A stretch of DNA of 64,000 bases from Capitulum mitella (Eukaryota; Arthropoda; Thecostraca; Pollicipedomorpha; Pollicipedidae). A program made the translations under genes and the position numbers. Below are positions 38,916-49,959 of the stretch, piece by piece (position 1 is the first letter of the stretch; each line of letters begins with the position of its first letter). Below the pieces are notes generated by a model. The model was not told the DNA's origin. It saw only the letters and a program-made list of their open reading frames with translations, and did not search any database. The stretch lies in the NCBI GenBank assembly GCA_030062745.1, contig CP099842.1, positions 22,725,822 through 22,789,821 on the forward strand. Direction: 5' to 3'.

Positions 38916-40623
38916 AACATATTTACATTTCGTACTCGTTTGACATCTTAGATGCATGTTTCGGAACTGCGCGGAAAGGATTCAACAATGACTGTATGCC
39001 CACAGCAGTGGCGATCATTTATCCGCCGACGGAGCGGGAGAGAACTTCCTGCCTGGGGCTCGGACAAGCACGCCTATTTATCTGACTGTTGCGTGATAAG
39101 TGCCGGACCAAGTCAAACGAAAAGTGCATTCGAATGAGACCCTCAAGGATGGTTACTTGAATAGCTGCTACTGACCACTTAACAAAGCATGTGTATACAT
39201 CATTTGATATAAACATGACAAGCATCGTTATGACTAGCATGTCCCACCACACGGCACGAGTAAAAAAGACGCCATTTCGTTTTCGTTATTTTCGTTCGAA
39301 AACAGTTTCGTTTTCAGCTTACGCTGAAAATGAAAGAACTTACAGCCTGCACAGAAACGTAAAACAATCGTGCTATAAGAAACGCAATTTTACGTCCAAT
39401 TCAACGTTTGAAATACTGCCAAGAGTTTTGTGCCGAACTCCAAGAAGAAACAACGGGACGCCCAGCTAAACATCATGGCAAACTGGAAAAAGTTCTGGAC
39501 AGGTTACAGGATCTTTGGCGACTACGAAAACAGCAGTCCCAACCCCTAAATCACACTCTTCTCCATCCGATAAATATCACGTCACGACAGCGCAGCAGCA
39601 AAACTACGTGTCCGCGACGGCCTCCCAGCCTGACATTTAACACTCATTTAACCTTCACATCTCTGTTAGCCTTTACATCTCTGTTAAATTTACATGTGAC
39701 CAATTGCATGTTACTTTAACCTTTACGGAGTATACTACCATTTGTGTACTAGAAATTCTTTCAGAGTTGCATACACAGCCGTTAAAACTCATATTTCATG
39801 CCTTGATTACAATTGAGCAGCCTGACTATGTTCGGCCTTCAAGGAAACGCGTTGGTCCCGGAGGAGTCAGCAAGTTTCGTCTATAGGATCTTTGACATCA
39901 TAGTGGTTATTTGACGTAGACAATGGTGATAATATTTATCACGTCCATATTTTTTTGTTTACCGCATATTTCAACAGAAAGGTAAGCCCTCATTTGGCAT
40001 TCATTCATAAGCATTCATTCGGTACCCCAAACTGGACAGCAAACTAGCCTATGGTTTTGACTTTCGCGCATAGATTTCGCTATCGTCATGATCCGGCTGG
40101 ATATACTGGCAAACTATCGAAAACTGGCCCGTTCGATGTAGGACTTAACATCGAAATCAAGAAAAGAAAATTTTGTTTAGTGCCAAGAAGCCATGCCAAA
40201 CCACTTTTAGGGACTGCATTTTTCTTCCGCACTACGTTTCAGTTGTGCACTGTCATATCGTTATTACTGGCATCCACACTGGGCCATATCGAAAAAGTTC
40301 CTGGCATTAATATGAGCACGTGAACGTGAATGTAAAACTGTACAAGATGGCGAATTCTTTTCGATATAGCAAAGTATTTTGCAAAGTGGAATGCAAATAA
40401 ACCAAGCTGCACACAAATCAAAATCCCTAGAAGCACACGAAAAGTACAACTTCAACTGGTTCCAAAGAACCAAAACCCAATGTGAAAAATGTTTCTGATT
40501 ACCGTTGCAGTAATATCGTCATTGCACTTGAAGGTGCACTTCCGCGTCATCGACGAAATAACTCATTTCGTGCTCCTGAACAGAATACGAAGGCGTCGGG
40601 GTGGCACGGCCCACGCGAGGCCC

Positions 40624-41450
40624 TCAGCGTGTCGCACGGCGGCGGAGCAACCGGACGTTCAGCGCCAAGGACAGCGCCAGCAGGACGGAGACACAGAGCA
40701 GGGCCCAGCCGTCGGGCCGTCGGTACCAGGGCAGGTGGAAGAGGCGGTAGGCGCGCGGCCCCAACTCGCCCGCGTGGCTGAGCGCCAGGATGCCCAGCTG
40801 GTGTTTGTTGCCCTCGTTCTCGATCTTGGAGAAGACGCAGGAGCGGTACTGGCCGTGCGGCAGCCGGTCGCTGCACTCCTTGCCGTGGTACTCGTGCACC
40901 AGGTCCGGGTCGACGGCGCGCACCACGTGCAGGCGGCTCAAGAGGCGGAGGTACAGCGCCACGTCCTCACCGCCCCAGCCGCTGATGTGCAGGTAGGCGC
41001 CGCTGACGGCGGAGAAGTCGGACCGGTACTGGCATGACATGCCGAAGCCGTAGTGCCGCCAGTCGCCGTTGTCGGACGTCACCGTCTCGCCGGCCGGCCA
41101 GCGGGTCGCCTGCTCGAGCGCCGCCGCCAGCCGCTCGTTGTAGCGGCTGAACACGATCGGGTAGTAGACGGAGCGGCCGCGCTCCGCGTGCAGCCGGCAC
41201 TTCTCCAGCTCGGCGGCCGTGAACGTCATGTCGACGTCGCAGAAGAAGAGCAGCGGGTCGGCGGCCGGCCGGCCGGGCGCGGCGGCGGCGGCGCCCAGCG
41301 TCAGGGCGCGGCCGCGCGAGAAGGCGCCCGCCTCGGAGACCAGCTGGGCGCGCGACGCGTGCCGCCAGCGGCGCAGCGCTTCGGCCGCCGGCCGCGTGCC
41401 GTTCTCACGGCCGTCAGTGAACGCCACCACCGTCAGGTACACGTTTTCGC
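40624..41450 (-). CDS. CSGALNACT-like: CSGALNACT-like last exon (catalytic domain and C-terminal tail)
   Basis: 275 codons counting the TGA stop, after a shared Gly codon. The acceptor is CTACACAG. It contains the DVD and GWGGEDV motifs. After the conserved HQLGILALSHAGEL there is a 40-residue tail with the hydrophobic run WALLCVSVLLALSLALNVRL followed by RRRATR and the stop. The frame is open 5' of the acceptor to an ATG at 41505, but the phase match to the upstream exon shows that this part is intron. Confidence 0.93.
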
Positions 41451-44400
41451 CTGTGTAGGACGGCGGCACAGTCACCCAGAAACAGGCAAGGCGCTCTTGA
41501 GGCATCAGGCGCTCTTAAACGCTTATCGCGTTGAAAGATATTTTTGTGGATATTGGAAACAAAAAAGAAGGCAACTTCGACATAAAAACTGCAAACAGTC
41601 ACTATAAAACAAAACTTCCACCACGAACTGCCTGTGCGTTTCAAAGAAGACACAGTCGAAATAACGCATCGAGTTTTCTTGCTTCTCCCCTAAATGGCAA
41701 AACGTTCCGCTGGCTTCGAAACTGAATCCCAGCTCGCGTCCTCTGTAGAAAACAAGAGGCACGCAAAACGGACAAGTCGGAACAAAAAAGGCGTATCCCA
41801 CCTGCGTCAATGAACCCGGCCAGCATCTCGAGAAAGGCCAGCAGCCGGTCGTGGCGCCCGCTCAGCGGCGTCACCACGTGCAGCGGCTGGCTCCGCAGAT
41901 CTTCGTGTCGGCTCACGGACACGATCGGCTCCTGACACGAGAGGGTCAATAATAACGTAAGTACATAACAATACATACCATTATTAGATATTAATATGCA
42001 GCACTATAATATATTATCAATAACAATAAATAACAATACTACTAAATAATAGATAACAACAGACAAAGGTGACGTCCGTAACAGCGGGCTCCGGCAGCAG
42101 CCGCGCGCATGCTCTGAGTCAAACAGCAGACGCGATTATCCGGGCCACGCGGTACCGCCAGCCTACGCGGCGGTCACGGCGACCGCCAGGCGCGAGGAAC
42201 GAGCGCGCGACAGCACGACCAAGACTTAGAGCGGTTGGCCCGTTGCTTGGATTTTCCGCCGTGCCAACGTCAGGGTTACACGGTGGTCATCCGTCCCGGA
42301 TCGGGTGACGGGCACGCAGGAACGCGAGGACACCCAGAAAAGTGAGGGAGGGGGGATGCTTTCCCCCATAGGGCCAATGTTGTACTTCCAAAAAGAGGGG
42401 CATGGCCCTCCCGGCCCCCTTGTTCTTACGCCCATGCGAGAACGCCGTCGCTCCCGGCCGCTGGGAAACAGTGTCACAATCGGACATTGCTCACGACAGC
42501 GATCACCATGAGGCCAATGGAGAAGATGAGGACTCTACTGTGAACCCTGAAGACGGGTGGTTGGGTAGACAAACTCAATCTGAAATCCTGAAAATGGGGA
42601 GGGGAGATTCTGATGAAATAGCCACCAGTGACACTGCCGTCGGTGGTACAGTGAGCAATCTGAGCATGTGTTTATGAGATTATGCTTTTTGACTTAGTGC
42701 CCAAGGCACTTGACTCTAAATGTATCTCACCAATCTCAAGTTATGTCAAAAACGTAGCTACGGCGAATAAATCAAGGAAAGGGACGTTCCAAGACAGACT
42801 GTCCGGTATCTTACACCGTCATCTCTTGGATATAGACAAAACTCGGTAACAAGAGTAATCAATAGCGCTTGAAAACGCCTGTGACGTCATCAGGCCTCTA
42901 AGTTCAGTCATTTCGGATTTATGGCCTTCGGCAATTCCGTGTCGCCTCGCTGCAAGGGTATTTTCGACAGCAAGTTAATCCACCGTGATGAACGCGGAAA
43001 CCTGACAAATCTACGCCTCAAAAGGCTCAGAAAAACGATTTGACACCTTTCTCTTTTACCTGACGAAAGACAGTTTCCTGTACTACTTATTCAAAAAAGT
43101 AAAAGGCGGTTATCGGCACGGAAACAGCTCAATTATCCGCCGCCACATCCTGCTGACGCTCGTCGGTTGGGCGCGGCTCCGGTTTCTCCGATGCATCGCC
43201 TCACGAGGGGGCGGAAGAGGGGAGCAGGGTACGGACGTTGCCCGCACAAGTCACGGCCTGTGTGTACCAGTGTGTCGGTGGTACGGTGTGGCAGTGGGCC
43301 TGCTGATGCATTATGAAACGCCCAAGGCACCCACACTGCGCGGACCCATTCCAGAGGCACAAAGCCAAGGTACGTCGTAACCTCACGAATGCGCCAAGAG
43401 TTGGTAGGAAGAGTCAACGTTCCGCGCACAATGAAGGACAGGGCTCTGTGTTGGAACTGTTGCACAAAACTGACGAAGGATTCTACAACTCTGCCAAGCA
43501 TGGAACTTCGGGAGGCACAAAGACCAGTTCAAGCCAAATACCCAGTCTAACAGGCTCCGAGTACCATGAATCACATCATAAAGCTAGCGAGCGCGTAGAA
43601 GTTGTTTTGGAGATCGTGTAGCAAAGCCCATGTAAGTACCTGTTGCTCAAATCCACTTGTTTTTTTATGTTTCGTGTTTTATGCTTTCCGTGCACTGCGT
43701 AGATGTTTTCATTTTAGGACTATTTGAAGTAACGTGCACGATGTACCATTTCGAGATCCACAAAATCGCGTTGCTTTTACCTCACCACTTCCGCACATTG
43801 TTAGCTTGCTTATGAAGCGGCAAGACCAGGGTTTGGTTCACTGAAGCCGGGCTTGGTGCCGAACAAGAAGACGTACATCTGCACTGACCATTGCATTTTT
43901 TTTGGGGGGCTTCAAATGCTCGGATTTTGACTTAGGGCGCAATAAAACACGGCAGTTGCTCCGCTCCAAGCCCTCTAACCCCCCCCCCAAAAAAATGTTT
44001 TAGCAACATGATCCGATTCGCTGCAGAAGGGACTGGATCCATCTCAAAAACGGACAAACGATGCTCAGAAGCCGAAGATGGCAACTGGGTCTCTTAAACG
44101 GAAGCTGGAGCAATCTTCTGGAGTGAACATTCCCACCAATGGCGTCACTTCCATGAAGAGGCAAAGGCAGGCTAAGGATAAGGATTTGGAAAAGTGAGCT
44201 TATATATATTCCATCGGGGACTCATCTAACATATTAACTGGGGAGGCCCCAGTCACAACTCCTGCCTCTCCCTCAGTCAACGTATAAACTGGTCGGGGGG
44301 GTGCAAGAATAACCGGGAAGCAATGGATGCTTATGGTCCGCAATACGTTCCTGCCCCCGCCCCCTCTCCCAGTCATATTCCCTCAGAATCTTGGCAATAA

Positions 44401-47400
44401 CAGGACAATTTGTAATTCATTAAGTGAAAGGTCGGACTTTATTATTATCATATTATGTAACTTATTTAGCAGAAAGTCGCAAATTCAATAGTGTGACAAT
44501 TTGTCATGTCAGGGAGTGATTAAATTAAGAGAGTAAATCAAGAGTGCACCCAGGGGTGGATAAAATGCGCATGACTGGAGGCGACACGCAATGCTAGTTT
44601 TTGGGGCCACCTCCGCGCGCAGCGCTGCTTTAATGAAATCTGTCGCAATGTCGCAATTTGGGGGGGGGGGGTGTCCGCCTCCTTGTTGGCACCTGGTGCC
44701 TAAGTACCGAAGATGTTTAATTCCAGTTATCTTGGCTGAATTCGGCTTGGAGTTTTACGAGGAAGTTTTCGCATTGTCTTTTTCAGACACTATAAGTTAA
44801 TGGAAGATCTGACGGCAGAGTTCCATAGGCAGCACAGACTATCGAATCTTCACATTCGAATCTTGGCGGCTCATCAAAATCTTGACCCTTTCGTCATTCT
44901 AGGCTGAGCACACAGCTGGGTTCCTCGATTCAACTACTTATACTGTCAAGAAGATTAGAAAACTGGAAGATGAAACAGAGATTTTGCCCCAGGTAAATCA
45001 AGTGAGCAGGAGAAAAATGACAGAACAGGACAATACCAACGTCGCTGAGGTCTATGAGTCCGACACCGTTAGTAGTGTGCGCCCTGGCTCAAAGGATTAC
45101 ATAACTGTCAGGGATGTTGATGGACGTGGAAGACAAAGGTCCAAAAGGAGTCATCCTGGGAAAACCGAAATAGATCTATGAGCTTTATAGAGGACCAAAA
45201 AATCCTGCGATAGGCTTCTCAACATCTGCGTCCAAAGCGGCCTGGGCACTGCGTTCTGGCCAGCGGCAGTGGAACCCACAATGTGCGTGTTTACTCATAT
45301 CATTCAAATTGCAGCAGCTCTCAGCAAAACAGGCTTGACGTATCGAGATCTATTGCACCACGCTAGTGTGACCACGCACTGGATGATGCATTTGTGTGGG
45401 AACAGTCCGAGGGAAAGACGGAGTTTTCTGTTTCGTAAGTCTGAACCTGGAGAGATAACTGCCGGCGGCACCCGCGATCCGGATGACGAAGGAGGTGTTG
45501 ACCGTGAGACAGTGAGACACGGTACATGCAAGTGGATCAGCACGGATCGCTGCACGCTAGTTGACATGGTTGAGCCACGTGAGAGTGTCTGGCTAATCTA
45601 AGTTAAAAAAATCCTCAACTCTGAAAACACTACCATTTGGCGGAGGGGAAGGCCATCAAAAAAATCTGAAGGCCTCAGTACCACGTGGGGAGGAAGTGGC
45701 ACTTGGCGATTTCTGCGAAAGAATGATTCATTCATGGTTCAAGAGGAGGTCCAAAGCTTACACTGGGATGCGGTCCAGTGTAATATCCACCTTATGGTAG
45801 TCTATTGGCGTCTGAACACAGAGCGGCATCAGAGTTACTGTTTTGTTTGCTATGAAACCAGAGACAACGTCAGCATGATGCACGAATTTCTGAGGCGTCT
45901 CTTTCTTGAAGTAGAAGCAGAAGCAGATGCAGAACTTCAGCAAGATTCACAATTTTTGTGACGACTGCGCAGCATATCGCACATCACGCCATGGGCTTTG
46001 GAATCACATGCGAATGGTGTCTCTTGATGCTCTTGTGATGATTGATTGATGATGTGATTGATTGATGATTCTGATGATTCTCTTGTGCCCAGAATGATAT
46101 CTCTTCGTGTCACGAAGAGATATCATTAGGGCGAAGGCCAAGTAGCATAACAAACGTAGAAGCATTTTATCGTACTCAGTCCTACTAAATTTAAAACATG
46201 AGTATCTCCCGTGCTGCCACCACTGTAGTCCTAAACTGGGTCAAGGTCATCCTGGGTCAAAATCACGAATTGAAGGCAATGACTTTTGACCATTTATCGA
46301 CCTTGGAGGGGTCATGATGTAATCAGAAACGCCACTTCGCATACCAACAGCACTTTGGGACCTTATTCGTCGTCAAAGTTGTTTTGACCTTTTTAAAGCG
46401 TCCTTACGGTTACGTTTCACAGGATCTATCGAAACCAGAATCCTTCGAAATGGCCTCTTTTGAGGTAGCCTGTAAAGTCATCATGTGGCCAAGAGGATCA
46501 AACTGGGTATCATCGTGCAGCTGATGGACCAAGTTACAGGCTGATTTCTGTTTCGTCGTTGTGTCACGTCAGGCCTGAAAATGGCTGAGGGGGAGGCACT
46601 ACGCCCTTTTACTGCCGCAAGTGGTCAAATTGCGAACACTAGCGAGGGCTAAAACTGTCATTAAGATATATATGTGCGCTATTAAGGATACAATGGTTGT
46701 AACCATCCGGCTTTGTTCAGAAAGCTTACCCCAACTTTCTTGTACACCTTGGTGGAGAAGACATCAGCACCTTTGCGAAACACCAGCCTGTACTCCTCGC
46801 CCACGCCCGGCAGGTGGCGATACACGCCGTGCTGGAAATGGCGCTCCGATATCGCGCCACCGGTCACCGGCTGCCAAAAACAGACAATGTTAACGACTCT
46901 GGCCAACGCCGTCACCAAGTCCTAAAGGAAACGACCTGAGTGACGGCTTACGACAAACAAAGCCCATTCATCCACAGGCAGATTTAGGGGGTTAAAGCGG
47001 TCATCTAAGGCTTCGATCCCCAACATCACCCCTGCATATCATTCAGATGGAAGTTGAAAAAAAGAGCAAAATAAGGAGCGAAAAAGGAGAAAATAACGAA
47101 TAGCGAAAACAATCCTTAGGGGATCTGGTTCTACTTCCACAAAAGATCCAACGCCTCTACTTTAGACTGAGTTTTCGGACAGCCATTGCATGGTGGTGTA
47201 CGGCAATCTTGGAGATCTTGGTGGCTGTCGGCCTGTATGCCGTATACTGAAATCTGTGGCTCTTAGAAGGATCGGGAGTCAGGAAACGATTCGGCCATGG
47301 GCCGTCTTCCATTATTTGCGATGAAAAAAGCCGATGGCCAGTGGTACGACAGCACTGAAGAAGGCCCATGGCCGAAACGTTTGCTGACTCACTGACTCTT

Positions 47401-47908
47401 CTAAAAGCCAGAAACCACAATATATGGTGTACAGGCCAACAACCAAGAAGCTTCTACTTTAGCTTTAAACGCTGACAGACGTTTAATACTTCTCAGGACA
47501 TTTACACTCAAGTAATGACAAAGCACACGTTGACAAACTTTTCATACACGACTTGTCTGAAAAGCTGAACTTTGCTACATTTCAACGTGACTTAGTCCCA
47601 CCAAGCATCGCTGCATGGATCTGTCGTTTGTGGTATTTGCAACTGAGCCGACAACCCGGAATGTGTCAATGTTACAGACAGTTCGACAGTTTCCACTGCA
47701 ACGGTCCATTCCCTTTCGCGTGGCCACCACGAGATTTTACCACGAGGGCAGCACACTAGCCTTGCTCTGGTCCAGCGCTTGTGAAATCACGGCCGCGATG
47801 TTGTCCTTCTCTAGCTCCTGCCAGGCCCAACGGACAGAAAATCCCGGCCGACGGTCCGTAGTGAAACGGGTGTTGGCGTCGAAAGCGTCATACGGCACAA
47901 CAGCCGCT
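40624..47908 (-). CDS. CSGALNACT-like: Chondroitin sulfate N-acetylgalactosaminyltransferase (partial, 4 exons found)
   Basis: Golgi glycosyltransferase that adds GalNAc in chondroitin sulfate chain initiation and elongation. Exons: 47908-47741, 46870-46730, 41931-41802, 41450-40624. The last exon carries the catalytic region: FFCDVDMTF (the DVD metal-binding motif at 41238-41230), YYPIVFSRYN, HYGFGMSCQYRSDF and GWGGEDVALY (the GWGGED motif of beta-4-GalT-like folds), then the conserved EYHGKEC..QYRSC..SK block. The combination GFGMSCQYRSDF plus GWGGEDV favours CSGALNACT over chondroitin synthase (CHSY/CHPF). The N-terminal signal anchor and stem were not found and should lie at higher coordinates. 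The protein ends with a hydrophobic segment unusual for the family. Confidence 0.9.
41802..41931 (-). CDS. CSGALNACT-like: CSGALNACT-like exon (start of glycosyltransferase domain)
   Basis: 130 nt, phase 0 in and phase 1 out, flanked by CGTGTCAG and GTGGGA. It encodes ..LHVVTPLSGRHDRLLAFLEM.., the motif that opens the catalytic domain in this family, and joins to the last exon as FIDA-G-ENVYLTVVAF. Confidence 0.9.
44880..45960 (+). pseudogene. Decayed coding sequence of a transposon-associated invertebrate protein family
   Basis: Broken plus-strand frames contain CKWISTDRCTLVDMVEP followed ~150 bp later by NDSFMVQEEVQSLHWDAV..IHLMVVYWR..HQSYCFV, the order and spacing of a repetitive protein family common in invertebrate genomes (pattern: AENY..Q-x-E-x-QSxxW...HPxVVYY). 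Stops and frame changes separate the parts. Function unknown; a DNA-transposon origin is inferred from abundance of the family, not shown here. Confidence 0.45.
46093..46127. repeat. Perfect 35-bp palindrome
   Basis: Arms of 17 bp (AATGATATCTCTTCGTG and its exact complement) around a single T. It follows a GATT/GATG-rich stretch (46020-46080). Confidence 0.95.
46730..46870 (-). CDS. CSGALNACT-like: CSGALNACT-like exon (pre-catalytic region)
   Basis: 141 nt, phase 0 at both ends, flanked by TTTTTGGCAG and GTAAGC. The HFQHGVYRHLPGVGEEYRLV segment resembles the region preceding the catalytic domain in CSGALNACT proteins. The intron to the next exon is 4.8 kb and contains transposon remnants. 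Confidence 0.8.
47259..47408. mobile_element. Inverted repeat with hammerhead-like motif, Penelope-like terminal sequence
   Basis: Arms of about 54 bp (47259-47312 and 47354-47408, roughly 80% complementary) both contain GGCCCATGGCCGAA[A/T]CG followed by TGACTC. This resembles repeat sequence found at Penelope-like element ends, which are known to carry hammerhead ribozymes. It lies in an intron of the transferase gene. Confidence 0.5.
47350..47386 (+). ncRNA. Hammerhead-ribozyme-like motif (probably degenerate)
   Basis: Stem I CAGCA (47350-47354) pairs with TGCTG (47382-47386). The core box CTGAAGA fits CUGANGA (47355-47361). Stem II GGCC/GGCC has a CAT loop. The GAA box is at 47374-47376, and ACGT then T gives a minimal stem III and H17. 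One extra A (47362) and the absence of a stem III loop are deviations; short stem III is known in Penelope-like hammerheads. Confidence 0.4.
47741..47908 (-). CDS. CSGALNACT-like: CSGALNACT-like exon (stem region, tentative)
   Basis: Open frame after a CATTTTCAG acceptor, encoding VVPYDAFDANTRF...WQELEKDNIAAVISQALDQS, which resembles the stem region. The best donor (TCGTG|GTAAAA) gives phase 2, whereas the next known exon starts in phase 0. Either a small exon between them is missing here or the true donor differs. Confidence 0.6.
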
Positions 47909-49532
47909 CTGAAAATGAAACATGCCTGCGTCAAAAGTGGAAATACGCTTTCAAAACCTGGTCGTTAAAAGAAAGCACGAATAGTGGTGCGAAGTCTAAA
48001 TACCGCATGCTTCGAATTTCCTATACTTTAACAGCCACAATTTGTAAACAAACCATGGCCTCATCTCACAAATACTGATAGCAATGGTATCATCTAAAAA
48101 TAGTAATAAATAACTTCAGACGACTCGGTTCATAACCATCAGCTAATTTGCGTCATCAAAAATTCGAAAAAGTCCGCTGCAGCAGCATCAAGGAATAGAA
48201 AGATGGTATGACGCACAGTGTGGAAATGCGCAAACAAAATACGCTTGACGAAATGTTTAAAAACATGGAGTACACTTCTGTGGGGCACGGTTTAAATTTA
48301 AAGCTTTACAGCATGAACCTGATAGTACGAATTCGGCGTGGCCGGAATTGACTTGTGGTGCTGTGCGTTTGAGGCCGCACATGACGGTGCGGCTGCACGA
48401 GCGTCGGCACTCGGAGTGACGCGACTGGGTACGCTGGAGCGGCTGAGCGTGCTAACTCGGCTGCGGGTGCCGGCGCTGCTGGCGCGAGCGCACCGCAAAT
48501 CGCAAACGGCATATTTTGGTAAGCAGACTACGCATTCTGTACATCTTGTTTTCTCGACAACGCAATCTATACGTGTCTGGTGCTGCATGGATCGGTGACC
48601 CCATGTGCCAAAATACATGCATGCGGAATGCAGATATCCACCTGGCCGGGCTCATCGGGGCACAGGAGGCTAGAGAAGGCTTAAGAGTAAGAACAATGAG
48701 TTTTGAACACAGCGTATTTCAATGTATTTCAATGTATTTTACTTCCGATTTCACTTTTCAATGCTCCGGGGACGAAATGAGTTTACCAGAATCAATCTAG
48801 CATGGTGGTGCTTGCAATGGCAGCGGTGGGCTCAAAATGCACCTCCAAAGACTTTTACTCACTGGCCTCCATCTACGCTTCTCTTAGTGCGTAGAAGGTA
48901 AAACAATATGTTCTGCATTTTTAATGAAAAATCAAAAACAGTTATTTTTGGAACTAATAACAAAGTGCTACAAAAATACAGTTTAATCGGCTACCTTTTT
49001 CGAGACAAAAAACAACTATTAAAAAGCTCTAGATATAGCAAGCGGATGGAAACAGAAGTGACGCTTCCCACACCAAGTGGCCTAGTGACAGCCCCGACAG
49101 CTATCTACATGGCACTGAATCAAGCTGTGTGATGTGAATCATGTGAATCATACGATGTGTGATTGTGTGTGTGAATGTAAGTTGATTCACTTGATTCGCA
49201 GGACGTGAATCATGTGAATTAAGCCTGGCTGACTGAAGCCAAAAGCTGACGTCTGACAAGACACACGACTCGACACACGGACGATTGGGTTCACGAGGCT
49301 GTGTTTCATAACTCACTACAAACAACAAACACGGGCTGTCTGTCGCAATTCATAAAGAACTGAAAGGCTGGATAACGCTTGGGCAGGCGTACGGACGCGG
49401 GAACTCCTCCACGGTCGGGGGAGGGAGGACAAAGAAGCATTTTAGGTCAATTCTGTCCAGTCAACATTCACAGGGGCAATGTTAAAGAACACAAACACAA
49501 ACAAACACACACACATGTGCATGTACATACAT

Positions 49533-49588
<56 letters not shown>

Positions 49589-49959
49589 TGTTTCGGGAGG
49601 CATATTTTCCTACGTGCAAATATCGTTCATCACGACAGCGTTTTCGGATTGAATCTCTTTTTGTAGACATTTTCAAATTTTCTTTCAACTTTTCGCTGTT
49701 TAGCCGAGACCCTCTGAAGTAAATAATGGCAAAAGAATTAACCACAAAGACAAGAAAAATAACACTGATCCGCTCCCGACTGGGGCGGGGGGTTGACTGC
49801 CACCTGAGGTTTTTCCGAAACGCAGCACCACGAAACTTTGAGTTCCTTTTCATGAAACATTTTTACATCTTGCAGCAAATTTTTGAGCTCAGGTCAATTC
49901 AACTTTCTGAGGTATGTCAGGTGTCTGACCTATCAGGTCAGGCCCAGTGAACCTATGTC
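47909..49959. other. No gene recognised; simple repeats and a GC-rich exon-like block
   Basis: Contains the GC-rich plus-strand block at 48.36-48.52 kb ending in a good donor (TTTTG|GTAAGC), a GTGAATCAT-rich patch at 49.13-49.22 kb and the AC/AT microsatellite at 49.5 kb. N-terminal exons of the transferase were expected around here or further on but could not be recognised. Confidence 0.45.
49503..49585 (+). repeat. (AC)n-(AT)n compound microsatellite
   Basis: AC-rich stretch (49503-49542) running into about 21 AT repeats (49542-49585). Confidence 0.95.

Larger units (their letters stand above)
37851..40623. other. Intergenic, no gene recognised
   Basis: Contains two recent tandem duplications (38053-38118, 38784-38915), a GCCGTC microsatellite and poly-G runs (37926, 38520). 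Otherwise nothing recognised. Confidence 0.55.
41932..46729 (-). other. Intron of the CSGALNACT-like gene with transposon remnants
   Basis: This 4.8-kb intron holds plus-strand (antisense) coding remnants at 44.88-45.96 kb, a GATT-rich patch and a 35-bp palindrome near 46.1 kb, AGGTCA/TGACCT-rich sequence at 46.2-46.6 kb, and poly-C/G runs at 43.98 and 44.65 kb. Confidence 0.65.

Noticed and set aside
38676..38957. Repeat protein with two identical 22-residue units (minus strand)
   Set aside because: The units are the exact 66-bp DNA duplication, next to an Arg-rich microsatellite translation; no gene context.
41053..41607. Plus-strand frame of 184 codons over the transferase exon
   Set aside because: Antisense shadow of the catalytic exon, whose minus-strand product has the DVD and GWGGED motifs.
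47737..47740. In-frame stop after ..VLPSW as the end of a separate gene
   Set aside because: The segment fits the stem of the transferase and a GT donor overlaps the stop position, so it is more likely an exon end than a terminus.
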